Part shown: piece after piece, positions 45,792-54,128 of the stretch
How positions within the stretch are numbered: position 1 is the first letter of the stretch
Layout: every line of letters begins with the position of its first letter
Assembly: GCA_018262895.1 (NCBI GenBank)
Contig: JADFDJ010000002.1
Coordinates: forward strand, 163,468 to 227,467
Origin: Methanomassiliicoccus sp.
Lineage (GTDB): Archaea > Thermoplasmatota > Thermoplasmata > Methanomassiliicoccales > Methanomassiliicoccaceae
Direction of reading: 5' to 3'
DNA: 64,000 bases
Notes under the pieces: generated by a model
The model's database searches: none
What the model was told of the DNA's origin: nothing
Seen by the model: only the letters and a program-made list of their open reading frames with translations
Translations under genes and position numbers: made by a program

Positions 45792-46573
45792 GGTAATGCG
45801 TGCTCCGATCGTCCATCAGCCAAATTTTCCTGAGGTTTCATGCCGATGACCATAAAGTGGTCGTTGGTGCTGCCGTAAGCAAGATATCTTACTCCGTGTA
45901 GAACACGCTCTTGAACGTCATGGATGACCCTGATGTCCGTGAAGCCCGCTCCCCTCATCATCTCCATGTCCGCTTCCGGCCGGACGGCCCTGACAGACCA
46001 TAGCTCGTCCTTGGCCTTCTCGTTCTTATGCCCCCTCCCTGGCCGCAGGCATCTGGCCGGGGAGTCCAGTAAGATCCCGAGATGGGAGAGCCTCGTACGC
46101 CACCATGTGCTCTTGGGGTCAGATCGCCAGTTACCATCTATGTAAACCACCTTGCATCCTGGCCGGACGACACGGTACCACTCCCTCAGCGCCCTCTCGG
46201 GATGAGGCAGGGTCCACAGGACATAGTCGCTGACGAGCACATCGAACGAGCTATCGTGGAAGGGAAGGCCCTCCGCATCACCTTGATGAAATACAATATC
46301 AAGCCCGTTGTCCGCGGCGTTCTTCCTGGCCGCCTCCAACATCCCTTCTGAGAAATCCAGAGCCGTCACATGGTGCCCAAGGTCTGCCAGCTGCATGGAG
46401 ACGATCCCCGGGCCACAGCCGACATCAAGGACGTCGAGGCACTTGTCCCCTATGACCTCGGCGAAGAGCCTTTGCCACGACCTCCTTTCCTTCATCAGAG
46501 AGTAACCCTTGGTGACGAACTCGTTATACCTTAGGGAGCCCTCGTCCCAATGGTCCCTGATTGCCTCGTTCAT
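45788..46573 (-). CDS. Class I SAM-dependent methyltransferase (fourth of four)
   Basis: 261 aa from ATG 46573, the start that matches its paralogs (NEAIRDHWDEGSLRYNE against DEIIDVWSQRSQSYSK). SAM motif VLDVGCGPGIVSMQLADLGH, DFSEGMLEAARKNA, RPGCKVVYIDGNWRSD. It precedes and overlaps the MATE exporter gene, suggesting a methylate-and-export pair. Confidence 0.86.
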   Translation of the reverse strand: MNEAIRDHWDEGSLRYNEFVTKGYSLMKERRSWQRLFAEVIGDKCLDVLDVGCGPGIVSMQLADLGHHVTALDFSEGMLEAARKNAADNGLDIVFHQGDAEGLPFHDSSFDVLVSDYVLWTLPHPERALREWYRVVRPGCKVVYIDGNWRSDPKSTWWRTRLSHLGILLDSPARCLRPGRGHKNEKAKDELWSVRAVRPEADMEMMRGAGFTDIRVIHDVQERVLHGVRYLAYGSTNDHFMVIGMKPQENLADGRSEHALP

Positions 46574-46587
46574 GCAAAGCACGAACA

Positions 46588-46614
46588 GTAACACGATATA
46601 AAAAATAGTAATAC
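46588..46614 (-). promoter_or_regulatory. Shared 27-bp element, copy 6 (methyltransferase-MATE operon)
   Basis: GTAACAC, 13 nt (GATATAAAAAATA), GTAATAC on the plus strand; here the half-sites are in direct orientation. It lies 15-41 nt upstream of ATG 46573. The spacer holds a TATAAAA run. Confidence 0.6.
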
Positions 46615-46815
46615 GAATTAATAATGACTTGAGCTTGACATTTATTCGTAATAGTTTAGATCATATAATCGGGAACGATGAGGCCAGCCTCCGCTAGAGA
46701 GCGGATGCTAGCAAAAGCTACACATAATACGAGATTTTTCTATTTCGGCCCTTTGTCGAACCACCAGATGTCCGAAGGATATTTTCTCAGAATAAAGGCC
46801 AACTTCCAGTTAATA

Positions 46816-46832
46816 TTGGATGTATAATCCAA
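46816..46832 (+). promoter_or_regulatory. Palindromic operator 1 before the acetate transporter
   Basis: TTGGAT-GTATA-ATCCAA, a perfect 6+5+6 inverted repeat, about 20 nt upstream of the TATA-like ATATATA (46854-46860). Confidence 0.65.
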
Positions 46833-46885
46833 CTAAAACAGTGACAAGCAATCGATATATATCCCCCTTCTCTTTGACGCCGATG

Positions 46886-46902
46886 TTGGATGTATTATCC
46901 AA
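46886..46902 (+). promoter_or_regulatory. Palindromic operator 2 before the acetate transporter
   Basis: TTGGAT-GTATT-ATCCAA, the same inverted repeat 70 nt further on, at or just after the expected transcription start, 41 nt before the start codon. The two copies bracket the TATA box, suggesting repression by a dimeric regulator. The rest of 46615-46943 has no gene that I can support. Confidence 0.65.
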
Positions 46903-46943
46903 CTAGTCTTGTTTGAGCAAGACACCAGATCGAGGGAGTTTAT

Positions 46944-47585
46944 ATGATCGATGAAAAGGTAGTGGACACTAGGGTTAGGATCGTGGAAACGACCGCAAGC
47001 CCGGAAGCTCTGGGAGCTACGCTCCTGGGCTGGCTAGCGGTCCTTTTATCCCTGAGTTCGTTGCAAGTCTATCCACTTGGCGGAATGGTGCTGGCAATGG
47101 TATTCTTCGCCGGCTTCGGGTTCATCCTTGTGGCGTACATGGGCTGGAAGAGGGGAGAGCTGTTCACGCTGTTCGCCTTCGGGGCGATAGGGGTGTTCGC
47201 ATGGGCCTTCTCAGCCCTGATGACCATGCCCCGAATGGGGCTCTCCGATATGCCCACGGTGAACGAGCTTGGTGCGTTCATGATCATGTTCGCCATCATC
47301 GTGGCCGCTCTTGGTGTGATCACCCTAAAGCACCCCTGCCGGCTGTTGACCATCACCATCTTCTTCGCATCCGTCATGTTCCTCCTTGTCGGACTGCAGA
47401 TAATAACTGGCAGTGAGACAATGGGGATCATTTCAGGATGCTGGGGGCTCCTGGTAGGGGTCATGGCCATCTACTTAGGCTGTGCGATAACGTTGAACAC
47501 CACCTATGGAAAGATGGTAGCACCGATAATGATCAGGATGCCCAAAGAGATCACGTCAGAGGTCGAGGCATCGGAAGCCATGTGA
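46944..47585 (+). CDS. Acetate uptake/export transporter (GPR1/FUN34/YaaH, SatP-like)
   Basis: 213 aa, six membrane helices with little else: LLGWLAVLLSLSSL, MVLAMVFFAGFGFILVAYMGW, LFTLFAFGAIGVFAWAFSAL, LGAFMIMFAIIVAALGVITL, LLTITIFFASVMFLLVGLQI and IISGCWGLLVGVMAIYLGCA. The family N-terminal NPAPLGL-like motif is changed to SPEALGA. SatP-type proteins move acetate or succinate across the membrane, which suits an organism making or using acetyl-CoA through ACS. Two palindromes flank its promoter. Confidence 0.72.
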   Translation: MIDEKVVDTRVRIVETTASPEALGATLLGWLAVLLSLSSLQVYPLGGMVLAMVFFAGFGFILVAYMGWKRGELFTLFAFGAIGVFAWAFSALMTMPRMGLSDMPTVNELGAFMIMFAIIVAALGVITLKHPCRLLTITIFFASVMFLLVGLQIITGSETMGIISGCWGLLVGVMAIYLGCAITLNTTYGKMVAPIMIRMPKEITSEVEASEAM

Positions 47586-47747
47586 ACAAAAGCGGGACCT
47601 GCCCGCTATTTTTTTATTTATTTCATATATAAAAGAGCATGATCGATGGTCAGATCTCGCCGACCTCATAACCAGATCTTCTTTTTGAGATGAGGACTCA
47701 TTTTACCATGCCAGACTTCATATGTGAACGAAATTAAACGGGAGTGC

Positions 47748-47942
47748 TCACTCCACCTTGACGAACACGATCCCGTGGCTGAGCAGGTTCGCCTCCATCA
47801 GAGCGACGTTCTCCAGGACCAGCTGCTCCCCGACGATGTCAGTGCACACCGCGTCCCCTCCCCTCATTACGATCCTGGTGACATCCCTCATCATCTCCCT
47901 GACCTTGCCGTCCTCCTCCAGGAACACCGTGGACTCGCACAT
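47748..47942 (-). CDS. cooT: CooT-family nickel-binding protein (second)
   Basis: 64 aa, the standard CooT length: MCESTVFLEEDGKVREMMRDV, with Cys2 as nickel ligand and the small beta-barrel pattern after it. It stands alone between the acetate transporter and the zinc-ribbon gene, away from any CooC, and could serve CODH/ACS maturation. Confidence 0.8.
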   Translation of the reverse strand: MCESTVFLEEDGKVREMMRDVTRIVMRGGDAVCTDIVGEQLVLENVALMEANLLSHGIVFVKVE

Positions 47943-47980
47943 GGCATATGCATCGCCTCACGGACTATAAAGAACGCACT

Positions 47981-48418
47981 TCACAGCCGGTGCTGGGTGT
48001 GCTTGCTCTGGCGGCAGGGGCCGCGGGGCTTGGCCTCGTGGAAGGTGTACCTGGTGGGAACACGCCTGGTGGCGCCCATGGTATAGGGGCAGGAGACGCA
48101 CTTGAAGCCGAGGGTTACGGACCCTCCGTATATGGTCTCGTTCTTCACACGGCGCATGCGGGAGTTGCACACCGGGCAGCGCCCTCCCTTGATCTTGACG
48201 CCCGTGTCCCGGGTGGCTATCTCCACCCGCACCAGCCCGGACTGCAGGGCGATCTTGCGCACTCGCTCCTCCGTCACCGTGTACTCATCGTTGATGTAAC
48301 GCAGCTTCTCCCGGACGAAATCGGCGAACAGGCGCTGCGAGGCTATGGGCCCGTGCTCCCGCAGCACATCGCATACAGCTATCGCTATGACTTCTGCCGG
48401 CGGAACGCGATAGCTCAT
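47981..48418 (-). CDS. Archaeal zinc-ribbon protein with N-terminal helical domain
   Basis: 145 aa. An N-terminal helical, winged-helix-like part (AIAVCDVLREHGPIASQRLF) is followed by a zinc ribbon with CPVCNSRM and FKCVSCPYTMG pairs, then a basic Cys/His tail (RGPCRQSKHTQHR). Looks like a conserved archaeal nucleic-acid or ribosome-associated protein; the exact role is unknown to me. Confidence 0.65.
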   Translation of the reverse strand: MSYRVPPAEVIAIAVCDVLREHGPIASQRLFADFVREKLRYINDEYTVTEERVRKIALQSGLVRVEIATRDTGVKIKGGRCPVCNSRMRRVKNETIYGGSVTLGFKCVSCPYTMGATRRVPTRYTFHEAKPRGPCRQSKHTQHRL

Positions 48419-48515
48419 GTACCCACAATATATGCGATGACGTATGAGCCTTTTCCCGTCCTCCCCTCCTATCGGGGGCGTCTAGGGCCGTTCCGCAGCG
48501 CGTCCCAGCGGCCGG

Positions 48516-49010
48516 CTATGCCCTCCGCAGCTCTCCGACGATCCTGCGCGTGCCCTCCCTCGCCAGCTCGAGCGCGTCCGGCGCCAGGGGGCCCCACATG
48601 CCCACCACCGCGAAATGAAGCAGCTGGGGAGGATGGAAGCTCAAGCCCCGTTCCTCCCCCGCTTTCCGGATGGTGGTGGCCGCGTTCTTCCCGGCGTCGA
48701 TGGACCCGAGCTGCCTCCTCCTCTCCATGTCCTTGGAGAGAGGCCCCAGGGTGTCGAAGGCGATCACGTCCTTACCCTTCCAGTACTCCACGTTCAGGCC
48801 TTCCAGGGGCTCCATGGTGCTCCCGGTCATCTTCCCTCCCCGGGTGGGGGAGCCGATGAAGAGCACGTCACCGGTGAGGTCCCCCGGAGCACGCTCCTTC
48901 ACATCGAGCACCGCTGCTTCGAAACCCCCGGCTTTCAGCTCCCCCGCGATGGCCTCGGCCACCTACCTGGTGTTCCTATTTATGCCGTCAAACGTCACTA
49001 TCCCCTTCAT
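48516..49010 (-). pseudogene. Flavodoxin-family gene with in-frame TAG at codon 16
   Basis: From ATG 49010 (GGAGG upstream) the frame reads MKGIVTFDGINRNTR, then TAG at 48965-48963, then VAEAIAGELKAGG and an intact flavodoxin-like domain to 48516 (VLFIGSPTRGGKMTG, DVIAFDTLGPLSKDMERRR). In flavodoxins the phosphate loop is followed by N-T-x-(K/R/Q)-VAEAI, so the TAG replaces a residue that is often Lys. A restart at GTG 48962 would lose the phosphate-binding loop. Either a single nonsense change or codon recoding; no other damage is seen in the 164 codons. Confidence 0.72.
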
Positions 49011-49169
49011 GCTCGCTCCTCCCTCACGTCTCACCGCTACTCGCAGGCACGACCAGCATCCCCGGCCGGTATTCATACTCTCCATGAGCGGCTGTCGAGG
49101 ACGGGCCTCCGAAGGGATGCCAGGGAAGGTATGATAAACCGCTGGTGCGAATTGTTAGGCGGTGCAGCA

Positions 49170-50510
49170 ATGAGGACGGCCAAGGTGATCATCATGGGCG
49201 CGGCGGGGAGGGACTTCCACAACTTCAACACGTACTTCCGGGACGACCCGGGCTACGAGGTCGTGGCCTTTACCGCCGCGCAGATACCGGACATCGAGGG
49301 CCGCTGCTACCCCGCGCAGCTCGCCGGGGAGCGCTACCCACAGGGCATCCCCATACTGTCGGAGGAGGAGCTCCCGGAGCTGATCCGCAAGCGGGGGGTG
49401 GAGCAGGTCGTCCTCGCGTACTCCGACCTGTCGTACGATGATGTTATGCACAAGGCCTCCCTGGTCCTGGCCACCGGCGCCGACTTCCGCCTCATGGGCA
49501 ACGAGCGCATCGTCCTCCGCTCCGTCGTCCCGGTGGTGAGCGTGTGCGCGGTGCGCACTGGTTCAGGCAAGAGCCCCACCACCAGGAAGATATGCAGGAT
49601 CCTGCGCTCCAAGGGCCTGAGGGTCGTGGCCATCAGGCACCCCATGCCCTACGGCGACCTTTGTAAGCAGATCTCCCAGAGGTTCGCCGCCTACGAGGAC
49701 CTGGACCGCTACGAGACCACCATCGAGGAGAGGGAGGAGTACGAGCCGCTGATCGACAACGGCATCATCGTGTACGCAGGGGTCGACTACGAGCGCATCC
49801 TGAGGGAGGCGGAGAAGGAAGCCGACGTGATAGTGTGGGACGGGGGCAACAACGACATCCCGTTCTACCGCAGCGACCTGAAGATCGTCATCGCCGATCC
49901 TCACCGACCGGGCCATGAGGTCTCCTACTATCCAGGCGAGGTCAACGTCCGCATCGCCGACCTGATAATAATCAACAAGGTGCAGACCGCCGACAGGAGG
50001 AACATCCTCACGGTCAAGGAGAACTGCAAGCGCCTCAACCCCGGAGCGAGGATCATGGAGGCGGCTTCCACCATCAGCGTGGACCGCCCGGAGGAGGTGC
50101 GGGGCAAGCGCGCCCTGGTGGTGGAGGACGGCCCCACGGTCACGCACGGCGGCATGTCCTTCGGAGCCGGCCTCATCGCCGCGGAGGACCAGGGAGCGAC
50201 CATCGTGGACCCGAGGCCGACGGCGGTGGGCTCCATCGCCGAGACCTTCGAGAAGTATCCACACCTCACCAAGGTGCTGCCGGCGATGGGGTACACCCCT
50301 GAGCAGGTCCGGGAGCTGGAGGAAACAATAAACAGAACGGACTGCGACATCGTGGTCACGGGCACACCCATAGACCTCCGCCGGGTGCTCAAGGTCAACA
50401 AGCCCCTGGTCCGCGCCAGGTACGAGATATCGGAGATAGGGAGGCCGGACCTGGAGGGGATGCTCGACGAGTGGTTGAAAACCGTGCGGAAGGACAACGT
50501 GCCGTACTGA
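49170..50510 (+). CDS. Cyclic 2,3-diphosphoglycerate synthetase-like GTPase-fold protein
   Basis: 446 aa from ATG 49170. It opens with a Rossmann-like domain (AKVIIMGAAGRDFHNFNTYF), followed by a P-loop region VCAVRTGSGKSPTTRKICRIL and VWDGGNNDIPFYRSDLKIVIADPHRPG, the hallmarks of the COG2403/cDPGS family. The characterised member makes cyclic 2,3-diphosphoglycerate, a thermoprotectant and phosphate store in some methanogens; other members are unproven. It stands alone, convergent with the histidine kinase array. Confidence 0.8.
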   Translation: MRTAKVIIMGAAGRDFHNFNTYFRDDPGYEVVAFTAAQIPDIEGRCYPAQLAGERYPQGIPILSEEELPELIRKRGVEQVVLAYSDLSYDDVMHKASLVLATGADFRLMGNERIVLRSVVPVVSVCAVRTGSGKSPTTRKICRILRSKGLRVVAIRHPMPYGDLCKQISQRFAAYEDLDRYETTIEEREEYEPLIDNGIIVYAGVDYERILREAEKEADVIVWDGGNNDIPFYRSDLKIVIADPHRPGHEVSYYPGEVNVRIADLIIINKVQTADRRNILTVKENCKRLNPGARIMEAASTISVDRPEEVRGKRALVVEDGPTVTHGGMSFGAGLIAAEDQGATIVDPRPTAVGSIAETFEKYPHLTKVLPAMGYTPEQVRELEETINRTDCDIVVTGTPIDLRRVLKVNKPLVRARYEISEIGRPDLEGMLDEWLKTVRKDNVPY

Positions 50511-50512
50511 CC

Positions 50513-52180
50513 TCAGTTGTCGATGCGGTACCGGCCCTGGGGGACCTTGATCTCGAAACGGGCTCCCTTGACGCCGGTCTCCGCGATCTCGATGCCCGTT
50601 ATCGCCAGTATCTCCCTTGTCAGGAAAAGCCCCAGGCCGGTGTTGGAGCCGAAGCCGCGCTTGAAGATAAGCTCCTTGTTCTCCTGCGGGACGCCCACGC
50701 CGTCGTCGGTGTACTCGATGATCAGCCTGTTGCCGTCCATGAGCCGGTTCAGGGACAGCGTGGTGACCCCGTTCCCGTGCCGCAGGGAGTTGTCCACGAG
50801 GTTGTACAGGACCTTCTCGATCATGGCGTCCGCGTACACGCTGATGCCGTCGACGTTGGAATCGATCTTCAAGTCCCTGACGCTGTTCTGCGCCACGGCG
50901 TGGGCGAACAGGTCCCTGATGGAGAACCACCCAGGGGCGGCGATGCCCAACTTCTCATACTCCCGCGCGAACACGATGAGCTGGTTGGCCGAGGCGCACA
51001 CCTGGCGCAGCCTCGCCAGGTACTCCTCCAGCTGCGCGCGGTCCTTGGTCTCGCGCGCCAATATGGTGTAACCCTCGATGGCCGTGAGCTTGTTCCCCAG
51101 GTCATGGCGGGTTATGCTGGACAGGATGCTCAACCGGGCGTTGGCGGTCCGCAGCTCCTCCTCCATGAGCTTCCTGTCGGTTATGTCCCTCAGCATGATG
51201 ATGCGAGCCAGGTCCTGGCCCTGCACGCTGACCGGCACGATCGACGCCTCATAGCTGGTGACCATCTCGCCGTTCGTGGTGATGTCGCCCTTCGTCTCCC
51301 CCCTCGATATCATGTCCTCCAGCTGCTTTCCGAACGGAAGCACCTCCGACAGAGGGGACCCGATGGCCTTGCCCTCCCTCCCCACGAGGAGCTTGGCGGT
51401 GATGCTGTTGTAGTCGATGAGCCGATCGTCCGTTCCCACCACCACCAGGGCGTCGGACATGTTGTCGATGACCTCCTCCCTGGCCACCGGCTTCACGTCC
51501 AGGATGCGGTAGCGGAACAGGCCCCAGAACATTATGATGCCGGAAAGGACGATGGACAGCGGGGACAGGTCGACGTTCATTGACAAGTGCGTGCTCATGC
51601 TGTCCAGGATGTCCACGGTGAAGGGGGGTATGAACGCCAGGAGGATGATCAGCCCCTGGATCCGGTAAAGGCGGTCGCCCCTGCGGACCGAGTCTATCAG
51701 CAGAATGACGGAGACCAGCAGCAGGGCGTTGGAGTAGTAGATGTACAGGTCGTACAACAAGCCGCCCTGGTAGCTCAGGGTGAACGGCCCCGTGCCCCGC
51801 AGGGCAGGATCGAAGAAGAACAGGTCATGCCACTGCGCGGTCAGCGCCAGGAGCACCGAGATGACCGGGATGACGCTCAGCAGGGCGATGAGCGGAAGGG
51901 ACAGCCACGATAGACGGCCGCTGTGCGTGGCCAGCATGCAGAACACGGACACACAGAGGAAGGGGGTGAACAGGAACTTCAGCTGAAGGAGGAGGTACTT
52001 CTCCCCAACGTCCGTGAGGCATATGTCCACCACTCCCAGGAGGGAGAGCGCCAGCCCGATCACGGCGATGACGGTGAAGTACCTCGTCACCGCGAGGGCC
52101 GCGTACCTCCTCGTGTACACTAGCAGGGACGCGGAGATGATCGCCGCCAGAACGGGGATCAGCACGTATGGGGTGAACAC
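50513..52180 (-). CDS. 7TM-PAS sensor histidine kinase, array member 1
   Basis: 555 aa from GTG 52180. Seven-helix sensor (residues about 5-230), PAS domain from VIDNMSDALVVVGTDD to LRDITDRKLMEEE, phospho-acceptor helix with TRHDLGNKLTAIEGY, and HATPase with NLVDNSLRHGNG, DDGVGVPQENKE and GSNTGLGLFLTREIL. Strongly similar to the next gene, especially over the kinase core and the C-terminal KGARFEIKVPQGRYRIDN. The TATA box (52226-52232) has a conserved element just upstream. Confidence 0.92.
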   Translation of the reverse strand: MFTPYVLIPVLAAIISASLLVYTRRYAALAVTRYFTVIAVIGLALSLLGVVDICLTDVGEKYLLLQLKFLFTPFLCVSVFCMLATHSGRLSWLSLPLIALLSVIPVISVLLALTAQWHDLFFFDPALRGTGPFTLSYQGGLLYDLYIYYSNALLLVSVILLIDSVRRGDRLYRIQGLIILLAFIPPFTVDILDSMSTHLSMNVDLSPLSIVLSGIIMFWGLFRYRILDVKPVAREEVIDNMSDALVVVGTDDRLIDYNSITAKLLVGREGKAIGSPLSEVLPFGKQLEDMISRGETKGDITTNGEMVTSYEASIVPVSVQGQDLARIIMLRDITDRKLMEEELRTANARLSILSSITRHDLGNKLTAIEGYTILARETKDRAQLEEYLARLRQVCASANQLIVFAREYEKLGIAAPGWFSIRDLFAHAVAQNSVRDLKIDSNVDGISVYADAMIEKVLYNLVDNSLRHGNGVTTLSLNRLMDGNRLIIEYTDDGVGVPQENKELIFKRGFGSNTGLGLFLTREILAITGIEIAETGVKGARFEIKVPQGRYRIDN

Positions 52181-52234
52181 GAACGCTACAGGAACCCTCT
52201 CCCGTCATCGGATTTTCGAGCTAGCTATAAAACC

Positions 52235-52259
52235 GCACACCTCCACATATCAAATGTGA
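52235..52259 (-). promoter_or_regulatory. Conserved upstream element of kinase 1 promoter
   Basis: A 25-bp stretch next to the TATA box (plus-strand TATAAAA at 52226) matches 20 of 25 bases of the stretch at 55846-55870 before kinase 3. The shared core contains CACCTC and ATCAAA(T/C)GTGA. Likely a common regulator site or extended BRE. Confidence 0.5.
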
Positions 52260-52321
52260 AAAATGAGAATGTTGTCTGATAACGGACCATGCAGCGAGGG
52301 AAAGGCGTCCTTGAGCGGTGC

Positions 52322-54001
52322 TCAGTTGTCGATGCGGTACCGACCCTGGGGGACCCTGATCTCGAAACGGGCGCCCTTGGCCCCGGTCTCCCTGACCTCT
52401 ATATCGGTCATGGCCAGTATCTCCCTTGTCAGGAAGAGCCCCAGCCCGGTGTTGGAACCGAAGCCCCTCTCGAATATGCGCTCCTTGTTCTCCTGCTGTA
52501 CTCCGACCCCGTCGTCGGTGTACTCGGCGACCATGGTATCTCCGTCCAGGCGGTAGCTCAACGATAGTTTACTGACACCGTTCCCGTGCCGCAGGGAATT
52601 GTCCACGAGGTTGTACAGGACCTTCTCGATCATGGCGTCCGCGTACAAGCTGATGCCGTGGACGTTGGACTCGACCTTGACGTCCCCGATGCTGTTCTGC
52701 GCCACCGCGTGCGCGAACAGGTCCTGCAGGGAGAACCAGCCGGGCACGCCCACGCCCACCCTCTCATACTCGCGCGCGAACTCGATCAGCTGGTCGGCCG
52801 TTCCGCACACGTCGAGTAGCCGGCCTATGTACTCGTCGGACGCGGCCTTGTCCCCCGTCCTGCTGGCGAGCACCGCGTAGCCCTGTATCGCGGTGAGCTT
52901 GTTCCTGAGGTCGTGGCGGGTGACGCTGGATAGGATGCTGAGGCGGGCGTTGGCGGTCCGCAGCTCCTCCTCCATGCTCTTCCTCTCGGTGATGTCCCTC
53001 AGCAGGATGATGCGCACCAGCTCCTCCCCCTTGACCCTCACCGGCACCACCGAGGCCTCGAAGCTCGTCCTATCCTCACCGCCCAGCGTGAGATCGGCCT
53101 TGCTCTCGCGACGCGCCATCATGTCCTCCAGCTGCCGCCCGAACGGAAAGGCCTCGGACAGGGGAGCGCCGACACCGTTGCCCTCCCTCCCCACAAGGAG
53201 CTTGGCCATGTTCCGGTTGTAGTCGATGAGCCGGTTGTCCGTGCTCACCACCACCAGGGAATCGGCGATGTTGTCGATGACCTCCTCCCGGGCCACCGGC
53301 CGCACCTCCAGGAGGTGGTAGCGGTAGAGGCCCCAGAAGAGGACGGTCCCGCCGAAGGCGAACATCGCCGGCAGCAGGTCGATGTTCAGGCCTAGCAAGC
53401 CGAAGCTGTCCAGAAGGTCGTAGATAAAGGGCGGGGCCAGGGCGGTGATGACCACCAATGCCTGACACCCGTGCAGGCGGCCGTGCCTGCGCCTCGAGGT
53501 CACCAGCACGAGAAGCCCCGCCGCGATGACCAAGGTGTAGTAGATGAAGTAAGGCCAGTACAGCGGTCCGTACCCGTACCACAGCGTGAACGGCCCGGTG
53601 CCGTGAAGGACGGGGTCCACGATGAACAGGTCGTGCCAGGGGTACGTCAGGGCAAGGCCGACGGTGAGGAAGGGGAGCAGGGAAATCAGGAGCAGGCGGC
53701 GGCGCGTCAGCCACTCGCCCCTCCCGGCGTTAGTGACGAGCACCCCGAAGGCGGCCACGCTGATAAAGGGGAAGAACACGAACTTGGCCCTGAGGATGAC
53801 GATCTTCTCCTCCAGGGTGGTGAGGCACACGTCCACCGCTCCCAAGAGGGATAAGGCCAGCGTTATCAGCACCAGCATCCGGAAGTACCGTGTGGCAGGG
53901 AGGCTGTCATACCTCCAGGTATGGGCCAAGAGGGCAACGGAGACGTATGCCGCAATGATGGGGACCCAGATGTAATGAGTATATGTGAACGTGGTCAGCA
54001 C
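52322..54001 (-). CDS. 7TM-PAS sensor histidine kinase, array member 2
   Basis: 559 aa from GTG 54001, close behind an AT-rich TATA region (54010-54030), so the leader is short. Same architecture: seven helices, PAS (VIDNIADSLVVVSTDN to LRDITERKSMEEE), H-box TRHDLRNKLTAIQGY, HATPase NLVDNSLRHGNG and GSNTGLGLFLTREIL. The kinase half is nearly the same as in member 1 while the sensor half is diverged, consistent with tandem duplication and sensor specialisation. Confidence 0.92.
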   Translation of the reverse strand: MLTTFTYTHYIWVPIIAAYVSVALLAHTWRYDSLPATRYFRMLVLITLALSLLGAVDVCLTTLEEKIVILRAKFVFFPFISVAAFGVLVTNAGRGEWLTRRRLLLISLLPFLTVGLALTYPWHDLFIVDPVLHGTGPFTLWYGYGPLYWPYFIYYTLVIAAGLLVLVTSRRRHGRLHGCQALVVITALAPPFIYDLLDSFGLLGLNIDLLPAMFAFGGTVLFWGLYRYHLLEVRPVAREEVIDNIADSLVVVSTDNRLIDYNRNMAKLLVGREGNGVGAPLSEAFPFGRQLEDMMARRESKADLTLGGEDRTSFEASVVPVRVKGEELVRIILLRDITERKSMEEELRTANARLSILSSVTRHDLRNKLTAIQGYAVLASRTGDKAASDEYIGRLLDVCGTADQLIEFAREYERVGVGVPGWFSLQDLFAHAVAQNSIGDVKVESNVHGISLYADAMIEKVLYNLVDNSLRHGNGVSKLSLSYRLDGDTMVAEYTDDGVGVQQENKERIFERGFGSNTGLGLFLTREILAMTDIEVRETGAKGARFEIRVPQGRYRIDN

Positions 54002-54128
54002 ACCGACAGGTATTAAATTATATTAATAGATAAATAAATCACTTATCCACTTATCATATTTGACAACAATCCAGATGATGACGTTAGTTAGATCTGGCCG
54101 CCCCCTAACGTCTCCGGAGTTATCCTGC

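Noticed and set aside
40217..48965. Firm call of pyrrolysine coding from the two amber codons
   Set aside because: TAG ends many ordinary genes here, no pyl genes are in the window and a TAA-containing pseudogene lies nearby, so decay is at least as likely.
49563..50930. 455-codon minus-strand open frame across the cDPGS-like gene
   Set aside because: Overlaps two real genes on opposite strands and shows no motif.
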